A stretch of 64,000 bases of DNA, taken from assembly GCA_039026955.1 (NCBI GenBank), contig JBCCLH010000023.1:31235-95234 (forward strand), written 5' to 3'. The notes beneath the pieces were generated by a model. The model made no database searches, had not been told where the DNA came from, and worked only from the letters and a program-made list of their open reading frames with translations. A program made the translations under genes and the position numbers. Positions 25,000 to 33,626 of this stretch are shown piece after piece; positions within the stretch are counted from its first letter, which is position 1, and each line of letters opens with the position of its first letter. The DNA is from Kordia sp039026955. GTDB lineage: Bacteria > Bacteroidota > Bacteroidia > Flavobacteriales > Flavobacteriaceae.

Positions 25000-25044
25000 G
25001 ATAGTTATGTGAATATATATTGTAGCTTTCTTTCTTAATCATCT

Positions 25045-25141
25045 TGTCAGTTCGAGCATTATGGTAGATACCTAGCATAGCTATCGAGAACAAATTAGAA
25101 GTTATGATATCAAACGAATCTCGACTGCGCTCGATTTGACA
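25045..25141. repeat. TGTCA-bounded inverted element, long-arm form (inverted orientation)
   Basis: TGTCA at 25045 and TGACA at 25137 bound a copy whose CTCGACTGCGCTCG arm is on the right; the other arm has the long form containing GGTAGATACCTAG and CGAGCATTATGG. It sits just past the permease stop codon. Confidence 0.8.
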
Positions 25142-25173
25142 ATTTTAGTTTTTAAGAATTCTAACGTTGCTTT

Positions 25174-28100
25174 TTAAGCCAATACTACATTTTCTGTTGT
25201 AACAGTTTCTGCTAGAATTGTGGGTTCTTGTTTTGACTTGCGAGTCGTTAATTTTCTACCTAAGTAATAAAATACGGGTGTTAAGAAGATTCCGAAAATA
25301 GTCACTCCGAGCATTCCGCTGAATACGGCAATCCCTAAGGAAACTCTTAATTCTGCACCTGCGCCTGTTGCAATTGCTAAAGGAACCACTCCAAGAATGA
25401 ATGCCATTGCCGTCATTAATATTGGACGCAAACGTAGTTTAGAAGCTTCGATCACTGCGGTTTTTAAATCTTTTCCTTGGTCTTCTAATTGTTTTGCAAA
25501 TTCTACAATCAGGATGGCGTTTTTACTTGCCAAACCAACTAGTACAACGAGTCCGATTTGAACCATGATGTTGTTGTCTAATCCTGCCAAATCAATTCCG
25601 ATCATTGCAGATAGTAATACCATTGGTACAATAAAGATCACTGCTAATGGAAGTATTAAACTTTCAAACTGTGCTGCTAACAATAAGAATACAAAGATTA
25701 CGGCTAATAGGAACGCAATCGCTGCGGTGTTTCCTGTTTGTTTTTGTTGGTATGCCATTTCTGTCCATTCGAATGAAATTCCTTGTGGCAGTATTTCTGC
25801 TGCTAATGCTTCCATTTTATCCAATGCTTGTCCTGTACTGAATCCTGGTGCAATATCTCCTACTAAAGAAGCGGAAGGATATAAGTTGAAACGTGCAATT
25901 CTGTTGGGTCCAGCAATATCTTTTTGTGTGCTGATGGTTCCTAATGGTACCATTTCGCCTTTGTTGTTGCGTACTTTGATACGAGAAATGTCGTCTGCTG
26001 TCAATCTGTTTGGTGAATCTGCTTGTGCAGTTACTTGATAGGTTCTTCCTAAGTAGTTGAATTCGTTTACAAAAGCTGATCCCATATACACTTCTAGTGA
26101 TTGAAATACTTCTCCAACATCAATTCCTAATTGTTCTGCTTTTACACGATCAATGTCTAAGTATAATTGTGGTGTTTGTGTGTTGAAGAAGGTAAATACG
26201 CTGCTCAACGCTGGATCGGCATTTGCTGCTGCTGCTAAACTGTAAGTTGCGTTTAATAAGGCTTCTGAACCTAAGTTTGCTCTGTCTTGAACCATCATTC
26301 TGAATCCTCCTGCATTACCAATTCCGCGTACAGATGGTGGTGGAATTACGACTACAAATGCATCATCTACTTGTGCCATTTTTCCACGTAAAGTTCCTAA
26401 GAGTTCTTCATAGCCAATGCCTTTTTCATTTCGTACTTCAAAATCTTCTAGTGTTACGAAAATTGCTGCTGCGTTGGAAGCATTTGTGAAGGAAGCTCCG
26501 TCAAATCCAGTAAAAGATACCGCAGTTTCTACACCGTCAACTTCTAATAAAGTGTCTAACGCTTCTTGCACTACTTTGTCGGTTCTACTTAATGAAGACC
26601 CTGGCGGTAATTGAATCGCTGTGATGAAATATTGTTGGTCCATCGCTGGGACAAATCCTGAAGCGACACGGTTGAATTCAAATCCTGTAAAGGCAATCAA
26701 TCCACCATATAAAATCATGACCATTGCACTGGCACGAACGAGTTTGCGAACGCTGTTTCCATAACTTTCAGAAAGCCAGTTCATGAAACGGTTGAAACGA
26801 TCTCCAATAAATTTAAAAGGTCTTAGTAAAAATGGTGATTTTTTATTAGGATCATGCGCTTCGTGACGCATTAATAAAGCGGCCATTGCTGGACTTAGAG
26901 TCAACGAAACGAATACTGAAATTCCTGTTGCTACGGCAATGGTTAATCCGAATTGCTTGTAAAATTGTCCTGAGATTCCTTCTAAAAATGTCGTTGGAAT
27001 GAATACGGCAATCAATACCAATCCGATCGCTACTAACGCACCTCCAACTTCGTCCATGGTTTTACGAGCAGCTTCTTTCGGAGAGAATCCTTCTGCCAAA
27101 TAACGTTCCATATTTTCTACAACAACAATCGCATCATCTACTACAATACCAATGGCTAATACCAATCCGAAAAGAGTTAAATTATTCAGTGAGAAACCTA
27201 ACATTTGCATCACAGCAAACGTACCGATTAACGATACTGGAATCGCCAAAATTGGAATGATGGCAGCTCTCCATGATTGTAAAAAGAGTAAGATGACGAA
27301 GATTACTAGTAAAACTGCTTCAAAGATGGTGTGATATACTTCGTCAACTGATTTTTGTACGAATTCTGTTGGGTTGTAGGCAATTTTATATTCTAAATCT
27401 TCTGGGAAGTTTTTAGATAATTCAACCATTTTTGCTTGAATTTCCGCAGCGGTTTCCAATGCGTTTCCGCCTGGTTGTTGAAAGATTGGCATCGCAATCG
27501 CAGGATCTTTTCCTAAATATCCTTTAGTTGCATAGTTCTGAGCGCCTAATTCGGCACGACCGACATCTTTTAATTGCACAATACGACCATTGTCACCTGA
27601 TTTTATAATGATGTTTTCAAATTCTTCTGTGGTCACTAATTTTCCTTGTGTTTGAATGTTGATTTCAAAAGCCGATTGACTTCCTGATGGTAAGGTATTT
27701 AATGTTCCACTTGCAATTTGTACGTTTTGTGCGCGTAAAGCCGCAACTACTTCTCCTGCAGTCATGTCAAAACTTGCTACTTTATCGGGATCTAACCAAA
27801 TGCGCATTGCGTATTCTGCGGCACCGAATAATTGAATGTCTCCAATTCCTTTGATTCTGGCTAATTCATCTTTTAATTGTAACGTTGCATAGTTTCCAAT
27901 ATAGGTTTGATCGTAGGTTTTGTTTGGCGAATACATGTTTACTACCAATAAAATGTCTGGAGCAATTTTTTTCGTAGTAATTCCCAAACGACGTACAGAT
28001 TCTGGTAATCTTGGTTCTGCAATCGCAACTCGATTTTGTACTTGTACTTGTGCTTTGTCTAAGTCGGTTCCAAGTTCAAAAGCAACTTGAAGTGTAACAC

Positions 28101-28365
28101 GTCCGTCAGCAGAAGATTGTGACGTCATGTAGATCATATTTTCTACGCCGTTGATTTCTTTTTCTAAAGGTGTGGCAACGGTTTGTGAAAGTGTTTCTGC
28201 GTTAGCTCCAGGATAGGTAGCAACTACCTCAACTGTTGGTGGTGCTACATCTGGAAATTGTGATACTGGCAGCGATACGTATGCTAATCCACCTACGATG
28301 AGAATTAAGATGCTCAAAACGGCTGCGAAAATGGGTCTCTTTATAAATATGTGACTGAATTTCAT
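25174..28365 (-). CDS. RND efflux permease, HAE1/AcrB family
   Basis: 1063 residues, full length. The N-terminus FIKRPIFAAVLSILILIVGG is the first membrane helix typical of AcrB. Proton-relay residues are in place: the paired Asp in IGIVVDDAIVVVENMER (TM4) and the Lys in VGLASKNAILIVEFAKQ (TM10). Two large periplasmic loops with the porter subdomains follow TM1 and TM7. HAE1 pumps export hydrophobic drugs, dyes and bile-like compounds across the envelope by proton antiport. It lies 108 bp downstream of the adaptor gene and shares promoter F. Confidence 0.97.
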   Translation of the reverse strand: MKFSHIFIKRPIFAAVLSILILIVGGLAYVSLPVSQFPDVAPPTVEVVATYPGANAETLSQTVATPLEKEINGVENMIYMTSQSSADGRVTLQVAFELGTDLDKAQVQVQNRVAIAEPRLPESVRRLGITTKKIAPDILLVVNMYSPNKTYDQTYIGNYATLQLKDELARIKGIGDIQLFGAAEYAMRIWLDPDKVASFDMTAGEVVAALRAQNVQIASGTLNTLPSGSQSAFEINIQTQGKLVTTEEFENIIIKSGDNGRIVQLKDVGRAELGAQNYATKGYLGKDPAIAMPIFQQPGGNALETAAEIQAKMVELSKNFPEDLEYKIAYNPTEFVQKSVDEVYHTIFEAVLLVIFVILLFLQSWRAAIIPILAIPVSLIGTFAVMQMLGFSLNNLTLFGLVLAIGIVVDDAIVVVENMERYLAEGFSPKEAARKTMDEVGGALVAIGLVLIAVFIPTTFLEGISGQFYKQFGLTIAVATGISVFVSLTLSPAMAALLMRHEAHDPNKKSPFLLRPFKFIGDRFNRFMNWLSESYGNSVRKLVRASAMVMILYGGLIAFTGFEFNRVASGFVPAMDQQYFITAIQLPPGSSLSRTDKVVQEALDTLLEVDGVETAVSFTGFDGASFTNASNAAAIFVTLEDFEVRNEKGIGYEELLGTLRGKMAQVDDAFVVVIPPPSVRGIGNAGGFRMMVQDRANLGSEALLNATYSLAAAANADPALSSVFTFFNTQTPQLYLDIDRVKAEQLGIDVGEVFQSLEVYMGSAFVNEFNYLGRTYQVTAQADSPNRLTADDISRIKVRNNKGEMVPLGTISTQKDIAGPNRIARFNLYPSASLVGDIAPGFSTGQALDKMEALAAEILPQGISFEWTEMAYQQKQTGNTAAIAFLLAVIFVFLLLAAQFESLILPLAVIFIVPMVLLSAMIGIDLAGLDNNIMVQIGLVVLVGLASKNAILIVEFAKQLEDQGKDLKTAVIEASKLRLRPILMTAMAFILGVVPLAIATGAGAELRVSLGIAVFSGMLGVTIFGIFLTPVFYYLGRKLTTRKSKQEPTILAETVTTENVVLA

Positions 28366-28473
28366 GAGTTCTAAATGTTTTAATGTTGGACATGAGTATC
28401 CTTGTCGCTCGTTGGTTCAGTGTTGTAATAGACTGTAAGAGCGATGGTTAGATACCGATATATTGTGTTGTGT

Positions 28474-29670
28474 TTATTCTGTTTTTGAAAGGGAAATTTC
28501 TGTTGGATTCACCGTAACTCCTGGACGAATTTTTTGAATGTTGTTGGTGATTAATTTGTCTGTAGAAGTCAAACCATCTCTTACGATGCGAAGTCCATTA
28601 GTATGTAAAGGTCCGAGTGTTACATTTTTGGTAGTCACTACATTATTTTCTCCTACTACATATACAAAACGTACCGATTGATTGGTTCCGATGATTTCAT
28701 CTGGAATCATGATGGCTTCGTGCTCAGCGCTTCCTAATAAACGTGCTTTTCCGAACATTCCTGGTTCTATAAAACCGTCTTTGTTATCTAAAATCGCGCG
28801 ACCTTCTATGGTTCCTGTGTTTCTGTCAATTTCGTTGTCTACAAAGTCCATCACACCTTCGTGAACGTACTCTGCTTCATCTTGTAATTTTAAGAATACT
28901 GGATTCGCTGTGGAACGAGAAGAACCTCTTTCTCCATTTCGCGCTAAGCGAGAATATTTTAAGAAATCAGATTCGCTTCCGTTAAAGTAAAAGTGAATTG
29001 GGCTTGTTGCAACCACTGTTGTCAACAATGTTGAGTTTGCTGATCCACCATCAATTAAGTTTCCTTCATTCACCATATCGCGACTTACACGACCTGAAAT
29101 TGGCGCTTTTACTTTGGTAAAGTTTAAATTTAATTTTGCGTTGTCAACTTTTGCTTGTGCTAATTGTACCGAAGCTTTTGCGCCTGCTACTGCTTGACTA
29201 CGACGATCGTATTCTTCAATTGAAACCGCTCCAGAAGCTTTTAAGGGTTGTACTCTTGAAAAGTTATCTTCTGCTGTTTTCAATTGTGATTTCGCTTGTG
29301 CTAACGTTGCTCTCGCTTGATCTAAGGCGATTTTATAAGGACGTTGATCTATTGTAAATAAAACGTCTCCTTTTTGAACATTTTGACCGTCTTTAAAGCT
29401 AACGCTTTCAATATAACCGCTTACTCTAGCGCGAACTTCTACGCGGTTGCTTGCTTCAAAGCGTCCTGTGTATTCATCCCATTCGATAATGTTTTCAAAT
29501 ACAGGAGTTGCTACTTCCACAGCTAATGCTGGTGCAGCGGCTACTGTTGTTTCTTCTGTAGTGTCGTCAGCTTTTGTAAAAGCGACTACAGCTAATGCTA
29601 CTAAAATCAATCCTACAAATGCGAAGACTTGTTTTGTGATTTTTTTGGTGTTTAGATTTAGTGTTTTCAT
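28474..29670 (-). CDS. RND periplasmic adaptor (membrane fusion protein)
   Basis: 398 residues from the ATG at 29670, chosen over an upstream frame because MKTLNLNTKKITKQVFAF begins a proper signal-anchor. A membrane segment (about 12-32) is followed by the MFP order: barrel-sandwich half (RVEVRARVSGYIESVSFKDG), helical hairpin (ALDQARATLAQAKSQLKTAE), second lipoyl half (KVKAPISGRVSRDMVNEG), beta-barrel and membrane-proximal domains. It links the permease to the outer-membrane channel. First gene of the efflux operon, 45 bp downstream of regulon promoter F. Confidence 0.95.
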   Translation of the reverse strand: MKTLNLNTKKITKQVFAFVGLILVALAVVAFTKADDTTEETTVAAAPALAVEVATPVFENIIEWDEYTGRFEASNRVEVRARVSGYIESVSFKDGQNVQKGDVLFTIDQRPYKIALDQARATLAQAKSQLKTAEDNFSRVQPLKASGAVSIEEYDRRSQAVAGAKASVQLAQAKVDNAKLNLNFTKVKAPISGRVSRDMVNEGNLIDGGSANSTLLTTVVATSPIHFYFNGSESDFLKYSRLARNGERGSSRSTANPVFLKLQDEAEYVHEGVMDFVDNEIDRNTGTIEGRAILDNKDGFIEPGMFGKARLLGSAEHEAIMIPDEIIGTNQSVRFVYVVGENNVVTTKNVTLGPLHTNGLRIVRDGLTSTDKLITNNIQKIRPGVTVNPTEISLSKTE

Positions 29671-29715
29671 TGTACTATATTTTAGTTCTTTTATGAGTAT
29701 TAAAATTTTATGATA

Positions 29716-29777
29716 CAAATGTAGGTTGAGCGTGTCCGCATCTGTTAACCAAAATCACATCATAAATGACCAAAATG
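29716..29777 (-). promoter_or_regulatory. Regulon promoter F (RND adaptor-permease operon)
   Basis: Half-sites AACCAAAA (29747, in GTTAACCAAAA) and GACCAAAA (29768), 21 bp apart; -7 TACATTTG (plus CAAATGTA, 29716-29723), an exact consensus match. Confidence 0.82.
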
Positions 29778-29973
29778 TAAGATTTGACCATTTTCCACGA
29801 TTTTTTGGTCATTTTTTGATCATTCGAAGTGTTGTTTTTGGTCGGATTTGATTCAGAGAAGCTTCAATGGTTTATAAAGTATATTTGTAAACATCTGATT
29901 TTCAACAGTAAATCTTCAATAAGAATCTTAATCTTGAAAAATGATCAAAAAAGAAGCTTATTCAGTTAATTTG

Positions 29974-29994
29974 CAATTCGCGAATCGCGAATTG
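29974..29994. promoter_or_regulatory. Perfect 21-bp palindrome
   Basis: CAATTCGCGA, one central A, then TCGCGAATTG. It lacks a T-run, so an operator is more likely than a terminator. It sits 77 bp before the small ORF at 30072. Confidence 0.5.
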
Positions 29995-30071
29995 ATCAAA
30001 AACGCGTCTAATCATAACACATTTAGATAGAAAACATATTATCTGTATCTTGTAGTAAAATTGATACTCTT

Positions 30072-30215
30072 ATGAAAAACGGTAATTTAAGTGATGCTTA
30101 CAAAACAATGATGGATGAAATGTTAGAAAAAGAGAAGAGAGGAGAATTGGATTTTATGAGTGAAGAAGAGTTTCGTAATTCACTTCTGAGGGATTCTGAA
30201 TCAAGTTCAGAATGA
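30072..30215 (+). CDS. Possible small acidic protein (47 residues)
   Basis: A frame reading MKNGNLSDAYKTMMDEMLEK and then a Lys/Glu-rich helix (EKEKRGELDFMSEEEFRN). The composition looks like a real small helical protein rather than random AT-rich sequence. Its last nine codons (DSESSS and stop) lie in a dispersed hairpin repeat (ATTCTGAA...TTCAGAAT at 30193-30213), so the original 3' end may have been replaced. No family recognised. Start chosen as the only ATG; no clear promoter. Confidence 0.4.
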   Translation: MKNGNLSDAYKTMMDEMLEKEKRGELDFMSEEEFRNSLLRDSESSSE

Positions 30216-30245
30216 CGTTTCTTTAGTTTCTGAACTTTTTAAGCA

Positions 30246-30274
30246 CAAAAAACCTTCCCGTTTCCAGAAAGGTT
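30246..30274 (-). terminator. Terminator of the TonB-dependent receptor gene
   Basis: On the minus strand GAACCTTTC pairs with GGGAAGGTT (one U-G wobble) around a short loop, followed by TTTTTTG. It lies 27 bp after the receptor stop codon. Confidence 0.75.
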
Positions 30275-30300
30275 CATTGTTATTATATGTTTCATCATTG

Positions 30301-32652
30301 CTAAAAATCCACAACAATTCCAATACTCGGAATTACTTGTCCTGTGTCTTGCTCGATTTCTTGTAGCGTTCTTGGTTGTGCTATCATTCCGTTCATGTTT
30401 CTCGCCAAACCAAATTGTGGTGGTTGTGGAATGTCTTGTCCTAAAATGTTTTGCGCTTCTACGAAGACATTTAATGATAGTTTTTCAAAGTTCCACTTTT
30501 TGTCAATTCGTATATCTAATTGACTGAATATGTCTAAATCTTCTTCGCCTAAACGACTGTAATCCAACACTACTTCAGGATAGTTTGCCAAAGTCGCTGC
30601 TTGATCGGTTGGTACAAACGGCGTATTTCCAGCAAAGCGATAACGCGCACTGACTTCCCAGTTTTTCTTTAATTTGTAACCTCCCGTAAAGGAAATTAAG
30701 TGACGACTGTCCCACACAGATGGTAAATATTGATTGCGATCAAAGCCTGTGAATTCACTGTAAAAGAAGGTATACGCGAAGATTCCGTAGAAGTTATTGG
30801 TCAATTTTTGCTGGAATTGCAATTCCAAACCGTAGCTTCTTCCACGTCCGACAGTTTCTACATCTTCGTTTCCTAAAACTTCAAAATCAGCACCTTTGTT
30901 TGCGAGTGAAACACCATCTAACACAGATACTGGATAATCGTCATAACGCTTGTAAAATCCTTCTAAGGAAATGCTAGACGAAGGACTGAAATAATGCTGT
31001 AATCCAATCACGTAATGATCGCTCACCGTATATTCAGAATTTTGATTGATCAACGCACCTTGGTTGTCTCTAAATCCTAAAATAGTGTATGGAGGCAGTT
31101 TAAAGTAACGTCCCACCGAACCATTTACACGCCAATTTTCGGCAAATTCATACGAGGCTGAAAAACGTGGTGAAAATGTGGAAAATAGATTGTCTTCACT
31201 TGTAAATGAATCATCATCCATTCGAAAACCAAACGAAATATCTAATTTATCGTTGAAAAAACTTTTGGTCACATTGGCAAACAAACCGTATTTCATAAAG
31301 TCTATTTCCGTATCAAAGGCAATATTATCCGTAAGGTTGATCGTTTCGTTTTCATAGTCCGAATGCTGCACGTTGAATCCTGTCGTAAATTTCCAATCGT
31401 CAAAAAACTTAGTCAATTGGTAGCGAAGTTTCGTTTCTGATTCACGCGAATCGTTATTGAAAAAGACGCCTGTTTCATTTTCGGGATCTTCGTAACGTGT
31501 AAATTCATTAATCAAGGTATTATTACTCAAAGTTGTTTGCATATATCCGGAACCGTCTTTGAAACGTTTTTTCCACGTCAATCCAATCGCGTTTGTTCGC
31601 TGATCAATAAAAGGTGCTTGATCTAGCTGTGCTTGTTGTTCCGCATCAAAATCATCGGGAGATTCCACCGAAAAATCATCAATCGATCCCAAACCGAGCA
31701 AGCTAATTGTATTAAACTTGTCAATTTCATGTTCTACTTTAAACTGATAATCCCAATAATTTGGTCGAAACGGCAGTCCAATCACTTCAAATAAAAACTG
31801 CAAATAGCTACGACGTACCGACACTAAAAAGGTCGTTTTGCTTTCTTCATTTTCTCTTTTAAATAATGGACCTTCTAGCGTTAACGCAGCTTCACTAGCA
31901 CTCACACGAAAGTTTCCTGTAAAGTTTCGCGCATTTCCTTTTCGCTGACTGAATTGTAGCGTTCCCGATAACGGATTGTCATATTGCGCACCAAAAGCAG
32001 ACGTTGATAAGGTTACATTGTCAATAAACGACACATTGATCATTCCCACAGGTCCGCCTGCACTTCCTTGGGTTGCAAAGTGATTGATATTCGGAATTTC
32101 CATTCCGTCTAAATAATAGACCGTTTCATTCGGCGCACCACCACGAATAATCAAATCGTTTCGAAATCCACCCACAGAAGGCGAAACTCCAGGCAGTGTT
32201 TGCGCCACTTGCACCACATCGTTATTACTTCCGGGATAGGTAGCAATTTCCACCGCAGAAAGCGACTGTGTAGACAATGGCGTTTCTTTCGGACGACTGA
32301 TTTTATCGGCATTGCTAATAACCACGGCATCCAAAAATTCTTTAGATTCTTTTAGGGTAAAGTTGTACGAAGGCGTACCTTTAGAACGTACAATAATATT
32401 GTATTCCGTTTGCGTTTCATACCCTTGATAACTCACGATTAAGTTGTACGAACCTGGAGGAACTTTGGTAATTCGGTAATTTCCGTCAAAATCGGTTTGT
32501 GCTCCAAAAGTTGTACCTTCAACGATGACATTGGCTCCAGGAATGGGCGTTTGAGTTTCGTCGGTCACTTTTCCAGCAATTTCTCCTACTACTTGGGCAT
32601 GTAGTGTCGTAAACAGACCAAGTGTAAGACATAAGATAAGTAGCTTTTTCAT
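30301..32652 (-). CDS. TonB-dependent outer membrane receptor with carboxypeptidase-like N-terminal domain
   Basis: 783 residues with signal peptide (LGLFTTLHAQ). A carboxypeptidase-like beta-sandwich (about 22-110: GEIAGKVTDETQTPIPGANV, TDFDGNYRITKVPPGSYNL) precedes the plug domain (SNNDVVQVAQTLPGVSPSVG, DLIIRGGAPNETVYYLDGME) and a 22-strand-type barrel. Relatives import siderophores, peptides or vitamins using the TonB complex; the ligand is not deducible. Divergent from a MarR gene, with an inverted repeat over its promoter, so it is probably MarR-regulated. No SusD partner nearby, which argues against a glycan role. Confidence 0.93.
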   Translation of the reverse strand: MKKLLILCLTLGLFTTLHAQVVGEIAGKVTDETQTPIPGANVIVEGTTFGAQTDFDGNYRITKVPPGSYNLIVSYQGYETQTEYNIIVRSKGTPSYNFTLKESKEFLDAVVISNADKISRPKETPLSTQSLSAVEIATYPGSNNDVVQVAQTLPGVSPSVGGFRNDLIIRGGAPNETVYYLDGMEIPNINHFATQGSAGGPVGMINVSFIDNVTLSTSAFGAQYDNPLSGTLQFSQRKGNARNFTGNFRVSASEAALTLEGPLFKRENEESKTTFLVSVRRSYLQFLFEVIGLPFRPNYWDYQFKVEHEIDKFNTISLLGLGSIDDFSVESPDDFDAEQQAQLDQAPFIDQRTNAIGLTWKKRFKDGSGYMQTTLSNNTLINEFTRYEDPENETGVFFNNDSRESETKLRYQLTKFFDDWKFTTGFNVQHSDYENETINLTDNIAFDTEIDFMKYGLFANVTKSFFNDKLDISFGFRMDDDSFTSEDNLFSTFSPRFSASYEFAENWRVNGSVGRYFKLPPYTILGFRDNQGALINQNSEYTVSDHYVIGLQHYFSPSSSISLEGFYKRYDDYPVSVLDGVSLANKGADFEVLGNEDVETVGRGRSYGLELQFQQKLTNNFYGIFAYTFFYSEFTGFDRNQYLPSVWDSRHLISFTGGYKLKKNWEVSARYRFAGNTPFVPTDQAATLANYPEVVLDYSRLGEEDLDIFSQLDIRIDKKWNFEKLSLNVFVEAQNILGQDIPQPPQFGLARNMNGMIAQPRTLQEIEQDTGQVIPSIGIVVDF

Positions 32653-32716
32653 AGCAAGAATGTTAGCATTTTTGTTTTTAAATGTTAATTTTGTTTAATC
32701 ATTTTTATTTTTTATT

Positions 32717-32757
32717 AAACAAATGTACTAATAAATACTATTTGTTTTATAATTTTG
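32717..32757. promoter_or_regulatory. Divergent promoters with inverted repeat (MarR operator candidate)
   Basis: AAACAAAT (32717-32724) and ATTTGTTT (32740-32747) form a perfect inverted repeat. A minus-strand -7 TACATTTG (plus CAAATGTA, 32720-32727) serves the receptor and a plus-strand TAATTTTG (32750-32757) serves the MarR gene. MarR proteins bind such repeats over promoters. Confidence 0.55.
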
Positions 32758-32776
32758 TGTGATATAATATTAAAAA

Positions 32777-33430
32777 ATGACGATTGAGGTATTAATAAAG
32801 TATTTAGTAGACAGCGCATTGGCGTTTCGCGATAGCAATTCTGGCGATGATTTACAGCCTGCGGATTTTGCGAAATGGCTATTGACTTTGCATTCTGAAG
32901 AAAGTTCAAAAGGTATTTTAAACATGCCAGTCTTTGAGATTGATACCGAACTCATTGCTCAAATTGGTCGTTTGGGGCGCTATGGTAATTCTTATTTGAA
33001 AATGGCATTATCAGAAACTCCTTTTGTTTCGATCATGGATTTTCCTTTCTGTGCGATGCTACAACAATACGGCCCGATGGGAAAATCGGCTTTGATCAAA
33101 TTGATGGTGTATGAGAAATCCTCTGGAATGGAAATCATTAAGCGTTTGTTACGTTTAAATTTGATTGAACAAAAAGAAAACCCAAAAGACGGTCGTAGTA
33201 AATTATTAAATGTATCTCCCGAAGGTCACAAAGCGTTGCAAATGGCATACAAAACGGCTGGTGTGGCTGCCAAGATTGTAAGTGGTCCTTTAACGCTGCA
33301 AGAAAAAGGTATTTTGTTAAACCTTCTCAAAAAGTTAGATGGTTTTCACGAAGATGTGTATCATTCTGGAGAAACCGATTTACAAAAGATTGCGGACGGT
33401 TTGGGTGATACAGAAAAATCTGATCAATAA
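32777..33430 (+). CDS. MarR-family transcriptional regulator
   Basis: 217 residues. A helical N-terminal region is followed by a winged helix: YGPMGKSALIKLMVYEKSSG as helix-turn-helix, then EIIKRLLRLNLIEQKENPKDGRSKLLNVSPEGHK as the wing (DGRSK is diagnostic). The C-terminal end reads LDGFHEDVYHSGETDLQKIA. It is divergent from the TonB receptor gene and probably controls it. A second copy of its 3' end occurs 1.5 kb downstream, so the locus has been partly duplicated. Confidence 0.88.
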   Translation: MTIEVLIKYLVDSALAFRDSNSGDDLQPADFAKWLLTLHSEESSKGILNMPVFEIDTELIAQIGRLGRYGNSYLKMALSETPFVSIMDFPFCAMLQQYGPMGKSALIKLMVYEKSSGMEIIKRLLRLNLIEQKENPKDGRSKLLNVSPEGHKALQMAYKTAGVAAKIVSGPLTLQEKGILLNLLKKLDGFHEDVYHSGETDLQKIADGLGDTEKSDQ

Positions 33431-33626
33431 ATTTCTTCCAGAAAAAATCTCCCCAAAAAATTGAAAAAGCATTGACTGTTTTATTATCGGATCAAAAAAT
33501 AATTAAATTCAAGGACAGAGTCGCAAGAATATTTCTACATTTCCAGCTGATACGCATGATTGTAAGTTGTAAACAATGAACTAATTAGGAAATATTTGTA
33601 CATTTATAACTAGTATAGATAACAAC

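Larger units (their letters stand above)
24579..25173. other. Intergenic region inside the efflux locus
   Basis: Almost 600 bp between permease and outer-membrane genes. In order: two perfect palindromes (24594-24636), regulon promoter E (24703-24764), a partial MITE-like repeat (24840-24918), a terminator (24966-24999) and a TGTCA-bounded inverted element (25045-25141). No open frame of interest. Confidence 0.8.
29671..30071. other. Spacer upstream of the efflux operon
   Basis: About 400 bp without a gene. Beyond promoter F there are three further half-site-like words: GACCATTT (29786) and, in opposite orientation, TTTTGGTC at 29803 and 29836. A perfect 21-bp palindrome is at 29974-29994. 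No gene on the plus strand starts close enough to use the inverted half-sites except the small ORF at 30072. Confidence 0.6.
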
